64,000 nt of DNA from Cunninghamia lanceolata (taxonomy: Eukaryota; Streptophyta; Pinopsida; Cupressales; Cupressaceae). The translations under genes were made by a program, and so were the position numbers. The notes under the pieces were generated by a model, which saw only the letters and a program-made list of their open reading frames with translations, ran no database searches and was not told the origin of the DNA. The stretch spans positions 17,102,001 to 17,166,000 of the forward strand of contig BSBN01001965.1 of the NCBI GenBank assembly GCA_027924645.1. Direction: 5' to 3'. This document shows, in pieces, positions 24,332 to 34,694 of the stretch (position 1 is its first letter; each line of letters begins with the position of its first letter).

Positions 24332-25182
24332 CTCCCTCACCTTATTGTATAAAAGGTGCAGGGATGCCTCATTTTAAAACATTCGAAACTTAATTGAAAT
24401 TTGTTGCTAAAGTCTCAGAGCTAATTTCAAAATTGTTGTATATGTACATGTCTTTTGCATACTTAATAAAAGAGAAGAGCATTTTGATTACAAATATTCA
24501 TAAATTCTGAGTAATCTATGTCTGAATTCTGGATATATGCTTTGATTTGCTACGCCCCTTCGAGTGCATATCAGTTTGCATGTATTGTCTTCATTCACCA
24601 TCCTCTAAAGTTAGCATCAACTGTATCTAGCTATGGAACATCCCGGTGAACATATGGTTTGATTTCTTCTCTTGAATGATAGTATCAAGTGTGTATGTGG
24701 CTCAACAACTAAAGATTCATCATAATTTGAAGTTTTACTTTACATTTCTTTCAATTTTAGAGCATTTCACCATCATAATTGCAAATAATTGACAATCAGA
24801 AGAAAAAACACATGAAATATGCAGACATCTCGTAGATAATTGTAAATCTATAGCATATTTGAGGTTAAAGCATGTCAAAAATGATAAATATCATGCAAAG
24901 ATTTAAAGATAGACACCTTATTTGAAGCATATCTTGTGTAGAATAACTTTCTGTGTAGCATCTTTACATAAATTGAATCCTGATTATCAACAAATGTAAG
25001 GCCCCAAAATGGAAACAGTAATGCACATCAACCTCTGAGTAACGTCAGAAGATTAAGACCTAATCACTGGAGACTTGGGATCATGAATTCTCTAAATTCA
25101 TCGTATCTTTCAAGATGAATAAAGGTTAATGTGTACTTTTATTCTATGTTTGTTTATGACTAACATCATGATCAACAAGAAG

Positions 25183-26071
25183 GTGTAAGCTCTCTGAAGA
25201 TAACACTTCTTCTATACAACACTTTTTTAGCCATAAGGTCCCAAAGCTTGTATCCTTTCACACCGACACCATAGCCAATGAATATACACTTAATAGCCTT
25301 GTTATCTAATTTTAACTACTTCCTAGGCACATGTGCATATACCTCACAACCAAAAACACGAAGATGCCTTATTGAAGGCTTTTTTACCAGACCACACCTC
25401 CATGGGTGTCTTTCCAATAGGAGTTGATGTAGGAGACCTATTTACAAGATAGCAAGCAGTGGCAATAGCTTCAGCCCAAAACTTTTGTTCTAGGCCAGCT
25501 CCACTAAGCATACTATGTTAGGAACCCATGTTTAACTCTTCTCTTTACTTTGTTAGTATATTACATTTGGATGCATATGCTTTGAAAATTGTCCTATGAG
25601 TATATTATATTATCCCACATTCATGGGAAGTAATAGTTGTTTAGATTAGACTTAGTATATAAGTACGTGTTGAGGCCAATGAAGGCATACTCATAGCCTT
25701 CTCCATCAATGTCCTAGTCATCCTCTCTACAACTCCATTTTGCTATGGGTTGTATGGAGTTATCTTATGTCTTTCAATCCCAAGTTTCTTGAAATATTTA
25801 TCAAATTATGTAGAACAGAACTCACCGCCATTGTTAGTTCTCAAACACTTGATCTTTTTACCAGTCTGATTTTCAGCAAAGGCCTTAAACTCCTTAAACT
25901 TACTATAGACTTTAGATTTGCTTCTGAGAAAATAAATCCATGTCCTTATACTGTAGTCATCTATGAAAGATACAAAATATACAGATTTTGATAATGAACA
26001 TTAATAAGACCAAATACATCATAATTAACAAGGTCCAACACACCAGAAGACTTATGAGAGCTCGAATAAAA
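25183..26071 (-). pseudogene. Copia integrase of element B, carrying a 170-bp insertion
   Basis: Minus-strand blocks KCLRTNNGGEF (near 25815-25850; the catalytic Asp of DNGGEF is Asn here), RTLMEKAM (near 25700) and LEQKFWAEAIATACYLVNRS (near 25435-25500) form the integrase core and its C-terminal part. The reading frame continues exactly across the 170-bp insertion at 25515-25684. The domain is separated from RT by the insertion of G. It would have joined element DNA to the host chromosome. Confidence 0.85.
25515..25684. mobile_element. 170-bp insertion with 7-bp TSD in the integrase of B
   Basis: Perfect 7-bp direct repeats GCATACT (25508-25514 and 25685-25691) flank a 170-bp AT-rich segment. 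Removing it plus one repeat restores the integrase reading frame from EKAMSM to LSGAGLEQ. The segment starts ATGTTAGGAACCC, contains a TATATAAGTA run near its right side and ends GGCCAATGAAG. I see no terminal inverted repeats and no coding capacity. It could be a MITE-like element, a SINE fragment or a tiny solo LTR. Confidence 0.75.
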
Positions 26072-26760
26072 CTAAACACAGTTTTGTTTGCCATATATGC
26101 AATGTTCACAAAAGTTAAACCCAAGATTACAATCATCTAACCCTTGAACGAGGTTTTTATTTTTCAAGGTACGCAGACCCTTCTCATCAATTTGGCCAAA
26201 TCTCTTATGCCATAACATTATCTTTTTAGCAGGAAGTTTAACTTCCAAGGCATGATTACAACCATCAGGACTAGAAACAACAAATTTCTTCACTACTCGT
26301 TCAGATGGTGGGGATGAAGTGATTGCTGCCCTATTCCTTGAGTTAGAATAACTATTGCATTGTGAAATGCATGCCTCCAGCTGAAACAGAGTACCTCTCC
26401 TAGTACCATTAGCAAGCACCATAGCTCCTCTAGTCATCTTACATCCTTCTTTTGAAAAGATAACCTACACACTTGCATCATTCAACATACTTACAAAAAG
26501 CATGTTCCATGCTAAGTCTAGGATGTGCATCACCCCAGAGATCCCCTTCACTCATTTATTAGGGAATCAAATAGAGACTCTTAAATGACCAACAATCTTT
26601 AGATGAGAGTCGTCACCCAGGTACACCTTTCCACCATCGAACTCCTCATACTTAGTAAACTAGTCTTGATGTGAGGTCATGTGGAATGATGCACCAGAGT
26701 CAATCAGCTACACATCATCAGATGCATGGGTTGCCAAGGCTGCGATGAAGGCATCACCAT
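26072..26760 (-). pseudogene. Protease and GAG-pre-integrase region of element B
   Basis: The minus strand shows a GAG-pre-integrase domain with IMLWHKRFGQIDEKGLRTLK and FCEHCIYGKQN (26080-26230), the standard zinc-binding H...C-x2-C arrangement of copia integrase N-termini. Upstream (26440-26760) the remnant of the protease reads as a Ser-Gly-Ala-like active-site segment with YLGDDSHLKI nearby, interrupted by stops. Confidence 0.8.
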
Positions 26761-27084
26761 CATCTTGTGACTTATCAGAATCTGAATCAGGAGCTTTCTT
26801 CTTCTTTTTCTTCTCCTCTTTGCATTCCTTTCAGAAATGACTAGTTTTACCATAGTTCCAACAAAGAGCCTTAGACTTTCCATGAGATTTGGATCTCCCA
26901 TAGGATTTAGATCTACCCTTCTCATCTTTCTTCTTCCCTTTCTCCTTGGGTCTTCCATGAACCATAAGAGCCTCTTTGACTGATTCAAATGTCTTCCTCT
27001 GCATTTCCTCAGATAACAGTGAGGACACCACATCTTCCATCTTGAAGATGGTAGTGGTACTTTTGATAGCCATTACAAGATGAT
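26761..27084 (-). pseudogene. C-terminal gag of element B
   Basis: It continues the gag frame after the F insertion: MAIKSTTTIFKMEDVVSSLL, then a Lys/Arg-rich basic segment, and a CCHC-like knuckle beginning CWNYGKTSHF (second Cys replaced by Tyr, near 26830-26880). The preceding half of the same gag is at 41167-41639. The join falls directly after the conserved LPDSW block, with WDHLV at the start of this part. Confidence 0.87.
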
Positions 27085-27150
27085 CCCACTATAAGTCAGA
27101 AAATGTCCCCTTGGGGGCTTTTCCATCATAAGGTTTAGCTCCTGGGTCTC

Positions 27151-28566
27151 TGGTGCAGGAGCACCAAGGGCTCAATGCAGCCTGTACATAGCATTTTTGA
27201 TTTGTCAATTTTGGGTTTGCAGCATTTGGTTTTGTTTTAGGAGTTTTTTTAGTTTTCTTAAAATGCATTGGCGGGAGAAGCCTTTACTTTTGATCGGCCT
27301 ATTGGCCCAAGTGAAATACAAGTCAAAGAATGTATGTTTGAAGGTGTTCAGCATTGGCTCAACCGATATGCATTGGTCACTTTGTTGAAGGTTTGAACCT
27401 CGTCGTTGAACCGCACCGTTGAACCTCGCCATTGAACCTCACAGTTGAACCTCATGTCAAGGTTGAATGGCTCAACAGGTTCATCAATATGGAATGGTGA
27501 TGTTGGAATCGGCATGAGAATCGTTATCAGTGAGCAAAAGAAAGCTACACTGACGGTTAAGGTCCAGCCGATAATAGTTATGTCGATGTAAGAAGTATGG
27601 TCGAGAGAGATGATAAAAGTCTCACCGATAGACATTGTTTGGGCGATGGAAAGTTTACGAAATTCAAAGGCATCGGTGAGAAAGTAACTATCGGGCAGCA
27701 AGGATTAACTTATGCCGATAGAGTATGTCAGAGAGACATCATGGTAAGTCTTGCCGCCAACCAAGAAAATGCAGAGTTGAACTAGGCAGTTAGAATACAA
27801 ACCAGTCTAGAAACTGAAGCGTCCTATAAAATGTAGAATTCTTTCTGTAAGGGGTTTAGAAGAAGAAGAAGAAGAAGAAGAAGAAGAAGAGAGGAGGAGA
27901 AAGATTTTGGGGTTGAGAAGCATTTTGATGTAAGAAACAGTTTTGAATAAAATTCAATTCATCAGTTCGATCAATTTGTGTATTTTTTTATAGTTTTTAG
28001 TTTGTTATTTTGAAGTAGATTAGTTATTTCTTTTTCTGTAATTTTGTTCTCTTTTGCAAACCATGACTCTGTATTGATGTTCCTCAAGTTCCTCTATACA
28101 GTATGGAGGCCATCAAGCAGAGTCATGCTTTTTGTTTATTTTTCTTTTCTGGGGTGGTCAGATTGTCGACTAGAGGAAATGCATGCTTGTTCTAGGTGAG
28201 CTCAGTAAGGAGTCTGGCTAGATAGACAAGTAGGAGAATAGACTTGCAAGGGTGGAAAACAGAGGCAAAGAAAAAGATAACCAAGTAGTCCAGACCCTTG
28301 AACAGAGAGAGAAGGGTGGACAACAGGCTCAGAAAAGTTATGTGCCATTGAGGCAGTATCTTAGAAGTAGTGAGGATAAGGTATGTGTCCCACACCAAGT
28401 AGAGTGATAGAGTCTTCCATCTCTGCAAAGAGTTGAGGAATTTAGCTGACATTTTTGTGTAGAAAGATGTCATGAGCACTTGAATTGGTAGAAAGGCTAG
28501 AGTTGTCCAGAGTCTTGAATTGATTCAAGATAGGTAGAACTGACATTCTAGAGTCCCTCCCTATCA
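27151..28566 (+). repeat. 5' LTR of element E
   Basis: It begins with the inverted repeat TGGTGC-AGGA-GCACCA and ends CCTCCCTATCA. It contains a variable run of GTTGAACCTC-type units (27391-27465), several CCGATA and ATCGG motifs (27361-27725), TATAAAA near 27823 and a (GAA)n run near 27861-27890. LTR partners differ by about 4 percent over the first 130 bp compared by eye, plus two 20-bp indels. Confidence 0.95.
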
Positions 28567-28569
28567 AAT

Positions 28570-28583
28570 TGGTATCAGAGCAG
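28570..28583 (+). promoter_or_regulatory. Primer-binding site of element E (tRNA-Met type)
   Basis: TGGTATCAGAGCAG begins three bases after the LTR end and matches the 3' end of initiator tRNA-Met. Confidence 0.88.
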
Positions 28584-28623
28584 TAAGATTTGGGTTATTC
28601 CTAGACTGGAATAGAAGAGTTGT

Positions 28624-29632
28624 GTGTCATCACTGAGTTCAAGTGAGTCTGTAGGTTCATCCAAGAAGATGGTGACTAATGCAGAGTTAGCAAAGAAAGT
28701 TGAGGATCAAGAAGAGGAGAATAGGCTCCTACAAGAAAGATTGGCAGCAATGGAAAGTAGATTGGGTATAATGATGGAGAAGACTGAAGAAGTCAGGCAA
28801 AAAGTAAACAAGGAAAAAGGTATGTCTATAGAAGATGAAGAGCCCACACCTGATCCTAAGATGGAAGAAGAACCATTCTTGAAAGCTTTGAAAGCAATGA
28901 GTGGTAAAACATTGGAAGGAGTACCACTTTTCAGTGGGAAAATAGACCCAGATTTGGTCATGGAGTGGATAGAAGGACTTGAAAATCACTTTGAATGTGA
29001 TGGTGTAAGCGAGGCACAGAAAGTAAAGGTGGCCAAATCCAGACTCAGGGGAGCTACCTTAACCTGGTGGAAATTTGTGCAGACTGAAAGACCAAAAGAA
29101 GATAAGAAGCCCATAGCTACTTGGAAGGGAATGGTAGCTAAAATCAAAGAAGCATATATGCCAGAAGATTATGAAATACAGCTGCACAGGAAGAGATAGA
29201 ATCTAAGACAGAAAGAATTAGATGTCAATGCATACACTGAAGAATTCAAAAAGCTATGCTTAAGGTCCAAAGTAATGGAGGATGAAAGCATAAAGGTAGC
29301 AAGGTACCTTAATGGTCTGAAGTGGAATATACAAGAAGAAATTAGTTTGTTTTGTTATGTCCTACAACAGTGCACAAATGCTATCAGCTGGCACTGAAAG
29401 TGGAGGAAAAGAATGAGAGGAAACAAGACTCAAATAGCAGAGGAAGAGGAAGAGGTAGAGATAACAGAGGACATAGAGGAAGTTTTGGTGGAAGGAATGC
29501 TGACAATAAATCCCAAGCAGAATCAAAACTCATAGAGTAGAGTGGGGAGTCAAGTGGTAGAGGAAACCATAGAGGAAGAGATCTAATAGAGGAAGGTTAG
29601 GAGGATTAGGTAGAGGATCCTATTTCACCAAT
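28624..29632 (+). pseudogene. Gag of element E
   Basis: The first ATG in frame is at 28669; the frame is open from 28624. A coiled coil (about codons 20-60) is followed by a gag domain with VPLFSGKIDPDLVMEWIEGL and RGATLTWWKFVQTERP. After a TAG at 29197, in place of Gln, comes VARYLNGLKWNIQEEIS. A frameshift near 29345 and a second before 29633 break the basic Arg/Gly-rich tail (29400-29630). Gag assembles the particle, and the knuckle that binds RNA is encoded in the next frame. Confidence 0.87.
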
Positions 29633-30559
29633 ATGAATTGTTACAACTATGGTAATCTAGGTCATCCAGCGTATAGGTGTCCAGAAAAGACCACATCCTC
29701 TTCTCAAGGAGGTGACAAGAGAAATCACTATGTCCAAGATAATGCATCTAGTAGCCAGTCACCTGAGGTCAGTCTGAACTCAGAAGATGGAGAGAACCTA
29801 ATGATAAGGAGAACCTTGATGAAGGAACCAGTAAAGTCTGAACCAAGCCAAAGGAGAGCACTATTCAGAATCAAATGTAAGATTTTGAATAAGGTATGTA
29901 AAATTATCATAGACTCAGGATCTACTGATAATATTATTTTTGATGAGGCGGTTAAGAAACTAAATTTGAAAAGAATAACTCATGCAAACCCATATAGAGT
30001 CACATGGTTGAATAAGGGTCAACATGTGGTAGTGAATGAACAAAGTTGGGTAGAGTTTAGTATAGGTGGCTATAAGGATAAGGTATTATGTGATATACTA
30101 CCCATGGATGCATGCCATCTCTTATTGGGTAGACCATGGCAGTATGACCGAAAGGCAATACATGATGGTGAGAAGAATGCCTATTCTTTTCAAAAGGATG
30201 GTGTCACCTATAAGATTCAGTCATTGGAGGATGAAGATGCAGTTCAAACAAAGAGTCCTAATATCTTGGTTGTGAGTGGAAAAGAGTTTCTGAGTACTCT
30301 TAAAGAGGATGGTATTGGTTATGCCATCATAGTAAAACCAAAAGAAGGACAACAGGATAAGAAGACAGAGATTCCCAAAGAGGTGCAGCCTATACTAGAG
30401 AAGTATAAGGGCATAATCAATGATGGTACACCAGTCACAATGCCTCCACAGAGAGCAATAAGCCATCAAATAGACTTGATTCCAGGGGCATCTTTGCCAA
30501 ACAAGGCACCTTACAAGATGACTCTAGATCAGCACAAAGAGATTTCCAGGCAAGTGTAG
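29633..30559 (+). pseudogene. Zinc knuckle and aspartic protease of element E
   Basis: The zinc knuckle CYNYGNLGHPAYRC (near 29640-29680) has Tyr for the second Cys. After a Ser-rich linker the protease shows IIIDSGSTDNIIFDEAV (near 29905-29955) with the DSG active site, and DILPMDACHLLLGRPWQYD (near 30085-30145). The region then runs into the RT linker with ISHQIDLIPGASLPNKAPY. It is open for 308 codons, one of the longest intact stretches in the window. Confidence 0.9.
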
Positions 30560-30562
30560 GAG

Positions 30563-31117
30563 TTGCTAGATCAAGGATTGATCAGGAAGAGTATTAGTCC
30601 TTGTGCAGTACCCACAGTGTTGGCACTGAAGAAAGGAGGATCATGGAGATTATGTACAGATGCCAGAGCCATAAACAAAATAAATATCAAGTATAGATTT
30701 CCAATTCCTAGAATTGAAAATCTCATGGTCTATATTGGAAATGCAAAGTACTTCACCAAGATAGACCTGAAGAGTGGTTACCACCAAATAAGAATCAAGG
30801 AAGGAGACGAGTGGAAGATAGCCTTCAAGACCACAGAAGGACTGTATGAGTGGCTTGTTATGCCATTCGGTCTATTAAATGCACCTAGCACCTTTATGAG
30901 ACTCATGAATGAAGTTCGAAAGGATTATATTGGTAAATTCGTAGTTGTTTTTCTAGATGATATTATAATTTTTAGTCAGACCAAGGAAGAACATCTAGAA
31001 CATGTAAATACTATTTTGCAAAAATTACATGATGAACAACTAACCATCAATCTGGAGAAGTGTGAATTCATGAAGCAGGAATTGGTATACCTTGGTTTTG
31101 TGGTGTCCTAGGGAGAA
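30563..31117 (+). pseudogene. Reverse transcriptase of element E
   Basis: Motifs are [40 protein letters not shown] (near 30750-30810), [19 protein letters not shown] (near 30855-30910) and the catalytic [10 protein letters not shown] (near 30945-30975), the FLDD form. The last part has [19 protein letters not shown]. Flanking stops at 30557 and 31109 are TAG where Gln or Glu is expected. It is a chromovirus RT. Confidence 0.95.
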
Positions 31118-31740
31118 TTGAAGATGGACAAGTCAAAGGTAGAGGCAATCTTGAGCTGGCCTACTCCCAGAGTAGCCATAGAGGTGAGAAGTTTCCATGG
31201 CTTAGCCCAGTTTTACAGAAAGTTTATCAGAAATTTTAGTGGGATATGTGCACCCATGTTGGATACAATTAAGGGTGGAATGAAAGCAAAATTTAGATGG
31301 ACACTAGCTATAGATAGAAGTTTTGAACGGTTGAAGAAAGAGGTAGCAACACAACTTGTACTATCACTGCCTAGTTTTGATAAGCTATTTACTATTCAAT
31401 GTGATGCAAGTAACATAGCTATAGGAGCAGTGTTAAATTAGGAGGACAGACCTGTAGCCTTTTTCAGTGAGAGGCTGAATGAAGCAAAGAGTAAGTACTC
31501 TTTGTATGACTTAGAGTTGTATGCTCTAGTCCAAGCACTTAGGAAGTGGAGACATTATCTCCTACCTAAGGAATTTGTTGTCTACACAGATAACCAAGCC
31601 CTGAGTTTTTTGAACTCACAGGATAAGTTGAGTAGCAGACATATCAAGTGGATGGAGTACCTGCAATCCTACACTTTTATAATTAAGCATAAGAAGGGGC
31701 AGCTCAACAAAGTTGTAGATGCTTTGAGCAGGAGGTTTCT
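31118..31740 (+). pseudogene. RNase H of element E
   Basis: The connection segment VRSFHGLAQFYRKFIRNFS leads to the RNase H domain. TIQCDASNIAIGAVL gives the first Asp (near 31400) and YSLYDLELYALVQALRKWRH the Glu. FVVYTDNQALSFL gives the second Asp, and KVVDALSRR the last. All four catalytic acids are kept, unlike the standard RNase H of elements G and G2. One TAG at 31439 replaces the Gln before EDRPVAF. Confidence 0.93.
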
Positions 31741-33013
31741 CACAGTGCAGGAAGTGCAGTTAAAGAGCATTGGAGTTGAAGACTTCAAGGATCTCTATAG
31801 AGATGATGAAGACTTTGCTGAGGCATACAAGGTATGTCAAGATTTTGAGAATCACTTTCATAGTGAGTTTGTAGATTTCACCTTACAGCAGGGATTGCTA
31901 TTCAAAGGTGGATAATTATGTGTGCCAAGGGGATCTATGAGAGAAAATCTCATACAGGAGAAGCACAATGGTAGTCTGAGTGGCCATTTTGGTTTGAAGA
32001 AAACACTGGAACTAGTCCAAAGGTTCTATTATTGGCTGAGGATGCACAGAGACATCAGAAGGTATGTAGAGCAGTGTATCGTATGTTAAAAGGCTATGGG
32101 AACCACTTTAAATGCAGGACTGTACCAACCCTTGCCCATTCCTTCCAGGCCATGGGAATGTATAAGTATGGATTTTGTAGTTGTTTTACCTAAGACTAAG
32201 ACTGGTTATGATAGCATATATGTAGTTGTGTATAGGTTTAGCAAGATGAGTCATTTCATTCCCTGTAAAGTGACTCATGATGCCAGTCATATAGCACACT
32301 TGTTTTTCAGAGAAGTGATAAGGATTCATGGACTTCTAGCAAGCATTGTGTTTGACAGAGATGCTAAGTTCATGGGGCATTTCTGGAAAACTTTGTGGCA
32401 GAGATTAGGGACAAATTTATCTTTTAGCTCAGCATATCATCCACAAATAGATGGTTAGATAGAGGTGGTAAATAGGACACTGGGTAACCTATTAATGTGT
32501 ATAACCAAGGAATATGGGCAGAGCTGGGATCAAGTCATTCATCAGGCAGAATTTGCCTATAATGACAATGTGAATAGGACTACTGGTAAGAGTCCATTCG
32601 AAATAGTCTATGGAATGCACCCCAGAGGTGTATGTGAGCTTAGGAATATGGGAAACACAGAGAACAAAAGTGGTCATGTAGAGGATTTCGCACAATCCAT
32701 GAAAGAAGTACATGAACAGGTGAAGAAAACCTTGATAGAAAACACACAGAAGATCAAGAACAAAGTAGATGCCCACAAGAAGGACATCCAGTTTGAAGTT
32801 GGTGATCTCGTTATGGTGCACCTGAACAAACCCAGACTACAGAAGGGAATGCCAACCAAACTAAAAATGCGAAGAATTGGTCCTTGCAGAATCCTAAACA
32901 AGTATGGTAACAATGCATACAGGATTGATTTGCTAGAAGACCTAGCAATCTCACCAGTATTTAATGTTCAAGACCTGGTGCAATACCGGGGTCCTCAGTC
33001 AGCAGCAAATTGA
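31741..33013 (+). pseudogene. Integrase of element E
   Basis: The HHCC domain has EKHNGSLSGHFGLKKT and EQCIVC (31955-32090). The core has MDFVVVLP (near 32165), [12 protein letters not shown] (near 32350) and IEVVNRTLGNLL (near 32460), giving D, D and E. The C-terminal GPY/F module is RRIGPCRILNKYGNNAYRID (near 32870-32930), followed by SPVFNVQDLVQYRGP. Three in-frame stops (near 31913, 32088 and 32457) fall at Gln positions. Confidence 0.93.
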
Positions 33014-33250
33014 TCCATTTTAGAGAAGGAACAGATAGTCAAAGATGTGACTTTGCCACTAAAACCCAAACTATAGGCAGAGAGAATACTGGATTTGAGA
33101 GTATAGAAGCAAACCAAACATGGTGTCTACATGGAGCATTTGGTATAATGGAAGCAGTTGCCTGAAGCAGAAGTTACCTGGGTTACAGAGTCAGAATTCA
33201 AAAAGAGGGGCATTGATTTTGCCTCATTGTCACCAGAGGTGACCTAGCTT
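33014..33250 (+). pseudogene. Chromodomain at the integrase C-terminus of element E
   Basis: In the same frame as integrase, ERILDLRV...KQTKHGVYMEHLV...WKQLPEAEVTWV (about 33070-33195) fits the chromodomain pattern of I-L-D-x-R, then Y-x-x-x-L-V-x-W-K-x-L-P, then a Trp. Such domains bind modified histones and direct insertion into heterochromatin. Five in-frame stops (CGA, CAG and CAA to stop) hide it from ordinary ORF prediction. The frame runs on to within about 20 bases of the 3' LTR. Confidence 0.85.
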
Positions 33251-33260
33251 CTTTCCGCAC

Positions 33261-33270
33261 AGGGGGAGTA
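33261..33270 (+). promoter_or_regulatory. Polypurine tract of element E
   Basis: AGGGGGAGTA lies immediately before the 3' LTR. The same ending, GGGGAGTA, precedes the 3' LTR of element I on its coding strand. Confidence 0.85.
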
Positions 33271-34694
33271 TGGTGCAGGAGCACCAAGGGCTCAATGCAG
33301 CCTATACATAGCATTTTTGATTTGTAAATTTTGGGTTTGCAGCATGTGGTTATGTTTTAGGAGTTTTTTTAGTTTTCTTAAAATGCATTAGCGGGAGAAG
33401 CCTTTACTTTTGATTGGCCTATTGGCCCAAGTGAAATACAAGTTAAAGAATGTATGTTTGAAGGTGTTCGGCATTGGTTCAACCGATATGCATTGGTCAC
33501 TTTGTTGAAAGTTTAAACCTCACCGTTGAACCGTGCCGTTGAACATCGCGTCGAGGTTCAATGGTTCAACAGGTTCATCAATATGGAATGGTGATGTTGG
33601 AATCGGCATGAGAATTGTTATCGGTGAGCAAAAAGAAAGCTACACCGATGGTTAAGGTCCAGCTGATAATAGTTATGTTGGCGTAAGAAGTATGATCGGG
33701 AGAGATGATAAAAGTCTCACCGATAGACATTGTTTGGGCGATGGAAAGTTTATGAAATTCAAAGGCATCAGTGAGAAAGTAACTATCGGGCAGCGAGGAT
33801 TAACTTATGCCGATAGTCATTAGTTTTGCCAATAGAGTATGTTGGAGAGACATCATGGTAAGTCTTGCCACCAACCAAGAAAATGTAGAGTTGAACCGGG
33901 CAATTAGAATATGAACCGGTCTGGAAACTGAAGCGTCCTATAATGGACATGGGATAACTATAAAATGTAGAATTCTTTCTGTAAGGGGTTCAGAAGAAGA
34001 AGAAGAAGAAGAAGAAGAAGAGAGGAGGAGAAAGATTTTGGGGTTGAGAAGCATTTTGATGTACGAAACAGTTTTGAATAAAATCCAATTCATCAGTTTG
34101 ATCAATTTGTGTATTTTTGTACAGTTTTCAGTTTGTTATTCTGAAGTAGATTAGTTATTTCTTTTTTTGCAATTTTGTTCTCTTTTGCAAACCATGACTC
34201 TGTATTGATGTTCCTCAAGTTCCTCTATATAGTATGGAGGCCATCAAGTAGAGTCATGCTTTTTGTTTGTTTTTCTTTTGTGGGGTGGTCGGATTGTTGA
34301 CTAGAGGAAATGCATGCTTGTTCTAGGTGAGCTCAGTAAGGAGTTCGGCTAGATAGACAAGTAGGAGAATAGACTTGTAGGGGTGGAAAATAGAGGCAAA
34401 GAAAAAGAGCACCAAGCAGTCTAGACCCTTGAATAGAGAGAGAATGGACAACAGGCTCAGAAAAGTTATGTGCCATTGAGGCAATATCTTGGAAGCAGTG
34501 AGGATAAGGTATGTGTCCCACACCAAGTAGAGTGATAGAGTCTTCCATCTCTGCAAAGAGTTGAGGAATTTAGCTGACATTTTTGTGTAGAAAGATGTCA
34601 TGAGCACTTGAATTGGTAGAGAGGCTAGAGTTGTCCAGAGTCTTGAATTGATTCAAGATAGGTAGAACTGACATTCTAGAGTCCCTCCCTATCA
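33271..34694 (+). repeat. 3' LTR of element E
   Basis: It matches 27151-28566 end to end and is followed by TSD GTCTC. It keeps the TATAAAA box near 33956 and two 20-bp segments missing from the 5' copy. It has fewer GTTGAACCTC-type units (33505-33560) and a (GAA)n run near 33992-34020. Confidence 0.95.

Larger units (their letters stand above)
6560..25177 (+). mobile_element. Element G: Tat-like Ty3/gypsy element with an RNase H upstream of RT
   Basis: LTRs lie at 6560-9119 and 17444-25177; the second contains element I. A perfect TSD AGAAG flanks it (6555-6559 and 25178-25182). Domain order on the plus strand is gag, protease, a Cys/His-module spacer, an archaeal-type RNase H, RT, a degenerate gypsy RNase H, and integrase with no chromodomain. 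An internal region of about 8.3 kb and 2.5-kb LTRs fit the large non-chromovirus Tat/Ogre group. About ten in-frame stops and several frameshifts make it non-functional. Confidence 0.92.
17444..25177 (+). repeat. 3' LTR of element G, interrupted by element I
   Basis: It matches 6560-9119 throughout. Left part is 17444-19169 and right part 24332-25177; 5167 bp between them are element I plus one TSD copy. It starts AGTTGTGTGG, where the 5' LTR has TGTTGTGTGG, so the terminal T is probably mutated. It ends ATGATCAACA followed by TSD AGAAG. Confidence 0.92.
27151..34694 (+). mobile_element. Element E: chromovirus (Ty3/gypsy) with chromodomain
   Basis: LTRs 27151-28566 (1416 bp) and 33271-34694 (1424 bp) are flanked by a perfect TSD GTCTC (27146-27150 and 34695-34699). 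The primer-binding site is at 28570 and the polypurine tract at 33261-33270. Gag, zinc knuckle, protease, RT, RNase H, integrase and chromodomain are all present in order. From 29633 to the 3' LTR all pol domains share one frame, broken only by single-base stops. It is the most complete element in the window. Which chromovirus lineage it belongs to (CRM, Reina or Galadriel group) I cannot decide. Confidence 0.95.

Noticed and set aside
27861..27890. (GAA)n run considered as a repeat array of interest
   Set aside because: A simple microsatellite inside the E LTR, also present in the other LTR.
28192..28479. Minus-strand ORF of about 95 codons, repeated at 34323-34607
   Set aside because: It lies antisense within the two LTR copies of E. 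Duplication is due to the LTR pair and the protein has no recognisable features.
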